A stretch of 34,849 nucleotides of DNA from Bacteroidota bacterium (lineage in GTDB: Bacteria; Bacteroidota; Ignavibacteria; UBA10030; UBA8401). Location of the stretch: contig JAUXTU010000024.1 of assembly GCA_030679145.1 (NCBI GenBank), positions 1 through 34,849 on the forward strand, given 5' to 3'. Below, one piece after another: positions 33,007 through 34,849 of the stretch. The translations under genes were made by a program, and so were the position numbers. The notes under the pieces are model-generated. The model did no database searches, was not told where the DNA came from, and saw only the letters and a program-made list of their open reading frames with translations. The stretch's first letter is position 1. Each line of letters begins with the position of its first letter.

Positions 33007-33089
33007 TAATTAGAAAAACAAAACGGTGATTCTAATATTAAGGTTCTGCCATTTTTATTATATTCCATTTTCCATTTTCTATTTTCAAT

Positions 33090-34849
33090 ATGAAAAATAT
33101 TATTATTACAATAGTTCTTGCATTATTGTTTTCAGACCTGATGAATGCTCAGGTTTTTTTTGAAAGACAGACTTTGAAAAGAGGAAAACTGTGGGCCACT
33201 GTTTGGAATACACTCCAATACGGAGAACCGACCGATTTAGAAAACAGATTCCACACGCTCGATTACCCGGGCTATTCGAAATCAACCAATGTCAACGATC
33301 CACTGAACTATGCGGAAGCAGTTGGTTATGCAATCTATGGTGTGCGTCAAAATATTGCTTCATCATACACGATCAATTCACGATTTTTACCGTCACATGT
33401 GGATATTTCTCCCATCGAAGAAACGGTATTGACCAAGAATTATAATCTTGCCAACATCGGAATTGCCGGAGAAGAGATCGTTACGGGTGCTCATCATGTG
33501 AATAACTTGAATGTTGATATTGCGCGGCGGAGTATGGTATGGAGTTATCCGGGATTAAGTGATTTCAGTATCCACGAAGTGACAATCACTAATAACGAAT
33601 TGACCTCGGTTGATTCCCTGTTTTTTGGAATGCGCTACGGACTCCGTATGACACAGCGTTCCGGCAGCAAAGGGGATGAAAAATACGGTTGGGACCCAAC
33701 GGAGAAACTATTTTATTTCTACGATCATCAAAGATTCAATATCCAAACTGAAGTGCCAATTGTATACAATTTTGGTGTCGGCCCACTGCGTGGTGATATC
33801 GGTGATGCTCGCGACATCTATCAAGAAGGAGTTCAAGAGCATGAGCTTGATGCACCGGGATATTTTACCGTTATCGTTCTTGATTCCGCAGGAGCAAATA
33901 TTTTCCAAAATATTCTTGAATATACGGGACAAGGTGTAACAGAAGGGGCGAATATAGTCGACCAAATGTTTATTCAAGGTGTATCCTCTCATTCACGCGT
34001 GAAAGAAGTGATGACACACCAACAACCGCGTATGTCGTGGGATTCGGCTCGTGCGTTGGGTGGCGAAGGAGGAAACAAATATGAACGGTGTCCTGAGTAT
34101 TTAGTGAGTGTCGGACCATTATCACTTACACCATTTACATCTGTCAAGATCGTTTATGCTGAAGTAATGGGTGAGATGGATCGTGCAAAAATTGTCGACG
34201 GAGGAATTGCCAATATCGACCTGATGGAAACAGCATCGCGGGACTCTATGCTTTCACATGTTCGCGGTGCACGTAAATTATATGCGAACAATTATCTTCC
34301 TACTGTTCATCCGCCGCCAACACCGACAAATGGCGAGAACAGTCTTACGATAATACCCGAATTAGAACAGATTATAATTGATTGGCCGCCGATCCCTTCC
34401 ACATATAAAGATGCGATAATTGGAATAAATGATGTTGCAGGATACAGAGTGTATCGCTCTACCTACTTTACAATTGGTCCGTGGTTACTTGCAGCAGATA
34501 TTAAAAAGGATTCCATTGTTCTTGTGAACGGAAACATTCGGTACGTAGATAAAAATCTATCCTCTAGTGTCGGTAATTATTATTGCGTAACTAGTTATGA
34601 TCTGAATGGGAATGAAAGCGGCAAAGTAAATAATACGCGGTTACCAGTCTATTCATTGGCTGTAACGAATTTGCAGTCTCCAAATAATGCGTACGTTTTA
34701 CCGAATACATTCGGTATACAACAAAATTATCCTAATCCGTTTAATCCTGTTACCACAATTCAATTTTCTATTCCTGTTGAAAACACTGTTGAATTAAAGG
34801 CCTATGATATTCTTGGAAAAGAAATCGTAACGCTTGTCCAGGAACGATT
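33090..34849 (+). CDS. Second large secreted protein with sorting domain (3' end outside window)
   Basis: I translated this frame by hand; it is open from the ATG at 33090 to the window end (586 codons). The N-terminus is a signal peptide (MKNIIITIVLALLFSDLMNA-Q). The first 350 residues resemble the N-terminal half of the preceding protein in style (many Trp, Tyr, Gly; FGMRYGLRMTQRSG) but match no family I know. A fibronectin-III-like module follows at about 425-520 (IIIDWPPIPS, DVAGYRVYRSTYF, YYCVTSYDLNGNES). The sorting domain then begins QQNYPNPFNPVTTIQFSIP and is cut by the window edge. No ribosome-binding site is evident; it starts 84 bases after the previous gene, so cotranscription is likely. 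Confidence 0.88.
   Translation, partial: MKNIIITIVLALLFSDLMNAQVFFERQTLKRGKLWATVWNTLQYGEPTDLENRFHTLDYPGYSKSTNVNDPLNYAEAVGYAIYGVRQNIASSYTINSRFLPSHVDISPIEETVLTKNYNLANIGIAGEEIVTGAHHVNNLNVDIARRSMVWSYPGLSDFSIHEVTITNNELTSVDSLFFGMRYGLRMTQRSGSKGDEKYGWDPTEKLFYFYDHQRFNIQTEVPIVYNFGVGPLRGDIGDARDIYQEGVQEHELDAPGYFTVIVLDSAGANIFQNILEYTGQGVTEGANIVDQMFIQGVSSHSRVKEVMTHQQPRMSWDSARALGGEGGNKYERCPEYLVSVGPLSLTPFTSVKIVYAEVMGEMDRAKIVDGGIANIDLMETASRDSMLSHVRGARKLYANNYLPTVHPPPTPTNGENSLTIIPELEQIIIDWPPIPSTYKDAIIGINDVAGYRVYRSTYFTIGPWLLAADIKKDSIVLVNGNIRYVDKNLSSSVGNYYCVTSYDLNGNESGKVNNTRLPVYSLAVTNLQSPNNAYVLPNTFGIQQNYPNPFNPVTTIQFSIPVENTVELKAYDILGKEIVTLVQER
34722..34849 (+). repeat. Repeated sorting-domain DNA (second copy; first at 32761-32888)
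   Basis: These 128 bases match 32761-32888 at 119 positions (nine mismatches by my count). The last 47 bases, up to the window end, are identical. The repeat encodes the QNYPNPFNP...LVQER part of the sorting domain in two adjacent genes. Confidence 0.9.

Noticed and set aside
33191-33939. Short plus-strand open frames (33191-33445 and 33676-33939)
   Set aside because: They are out of frame with the long secreted-protein gene that starts at 33090 and runs unbroken to the window end.

Overview
The window looks like two unrelated bacterial genomes joined inside one gene. From base 1 to roughly 15,150 the gene content, gene order and protein signatures are those of a streamlined, low-GC actinobacterium (freshwater acI/Nanopelagicales-like by inference): peptide ABC transporter, murQ, clpC, lysS, coaX, panC, folK-folB-folP-folE and the C-terminal part of ftsH. 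From roughly 15,150 to the end the genes are those of a Bacteroidota/Chlorobi-group organism, most like Ignavibacteria. The clues are secreted proteins ending in a QNYPNPFNP-type sorting domain, an FKBP lipoprotein, CCG-rich proline codons and GC-rich palindromic repeats. The switch falls inside ftsH, whose N-terminus is Bacteroidota-like and whose C-terminus (RPAWTGS tail, [13 protein letters not shown]) is actinobacterial. tilS-hpt-ftsH order is common to both groups, so a misassembly through a conserved ftsH stretch is the simplest explanation.

Region 1 (1-5,012, minus strand): murQ, an RpiR/MurR-type SIS regulator, a family-5 solute-binding protein and two permeases (the second cut by the window edge). 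This reads as a uptake and recycling operon for cell-wall amino sugars or muropeptides. A strong stem-loop terminator between the binding protein and the permeases probably tunes their ratio. Region 2 (5,070-8,675): a divergent diamine-type GNAT, clpC, and an N-acetylglutamate-synthase-like GNAT. Region 3 (8,678-15,150, minus): a tightly packed, mostly overlapping housekeeping cluster lysS-coaX-panC-folK-folB-folP-folE-ftsH.

Region 4 (15,150-19,280, minus): ftsH N-terminus, hpt, tilS, an FKBP-type lipoprotein prolyl isomerase, and tRNA-Val(CAC) with a good terminator and a truncated second tRNA copy beside it. Region 5 (19,529-21,867): a stand-alone PAS protein, a D12-class adenine methyltransferase coupled to a small PD-(D/E)XK-like protein (a likely type II restriction-modification pair), and a 46-residue membrane peptide. 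Region 6 (21,896-26,641, minus): the most interesting operon. It holds a MerR regulator with a cysteine-rich two-CW tail, an octaheme tetrathionate-reductase-family cytochrome c, a membrane cytochrome b, a YeeE/YedE transporter half and a second YeeE/YedE unit fused to a rhodanese-like domain without its catalytic cysteine. Together these suggest a redox- or sulfur-sensing respiratory module that takes electrons from quinol, reduces a sulfur oxyanion outside the membrane and imports the product.

Region 7 (26,882-34,849, plus): pyruvate phosphate dikinase with its terminator, a small coiled-coil protein, and two large secreted proteins carrying nearly identical sorting domains. The window stops inside the second copy of that repeated domain, which is where a short-read assembly would be expected to break.
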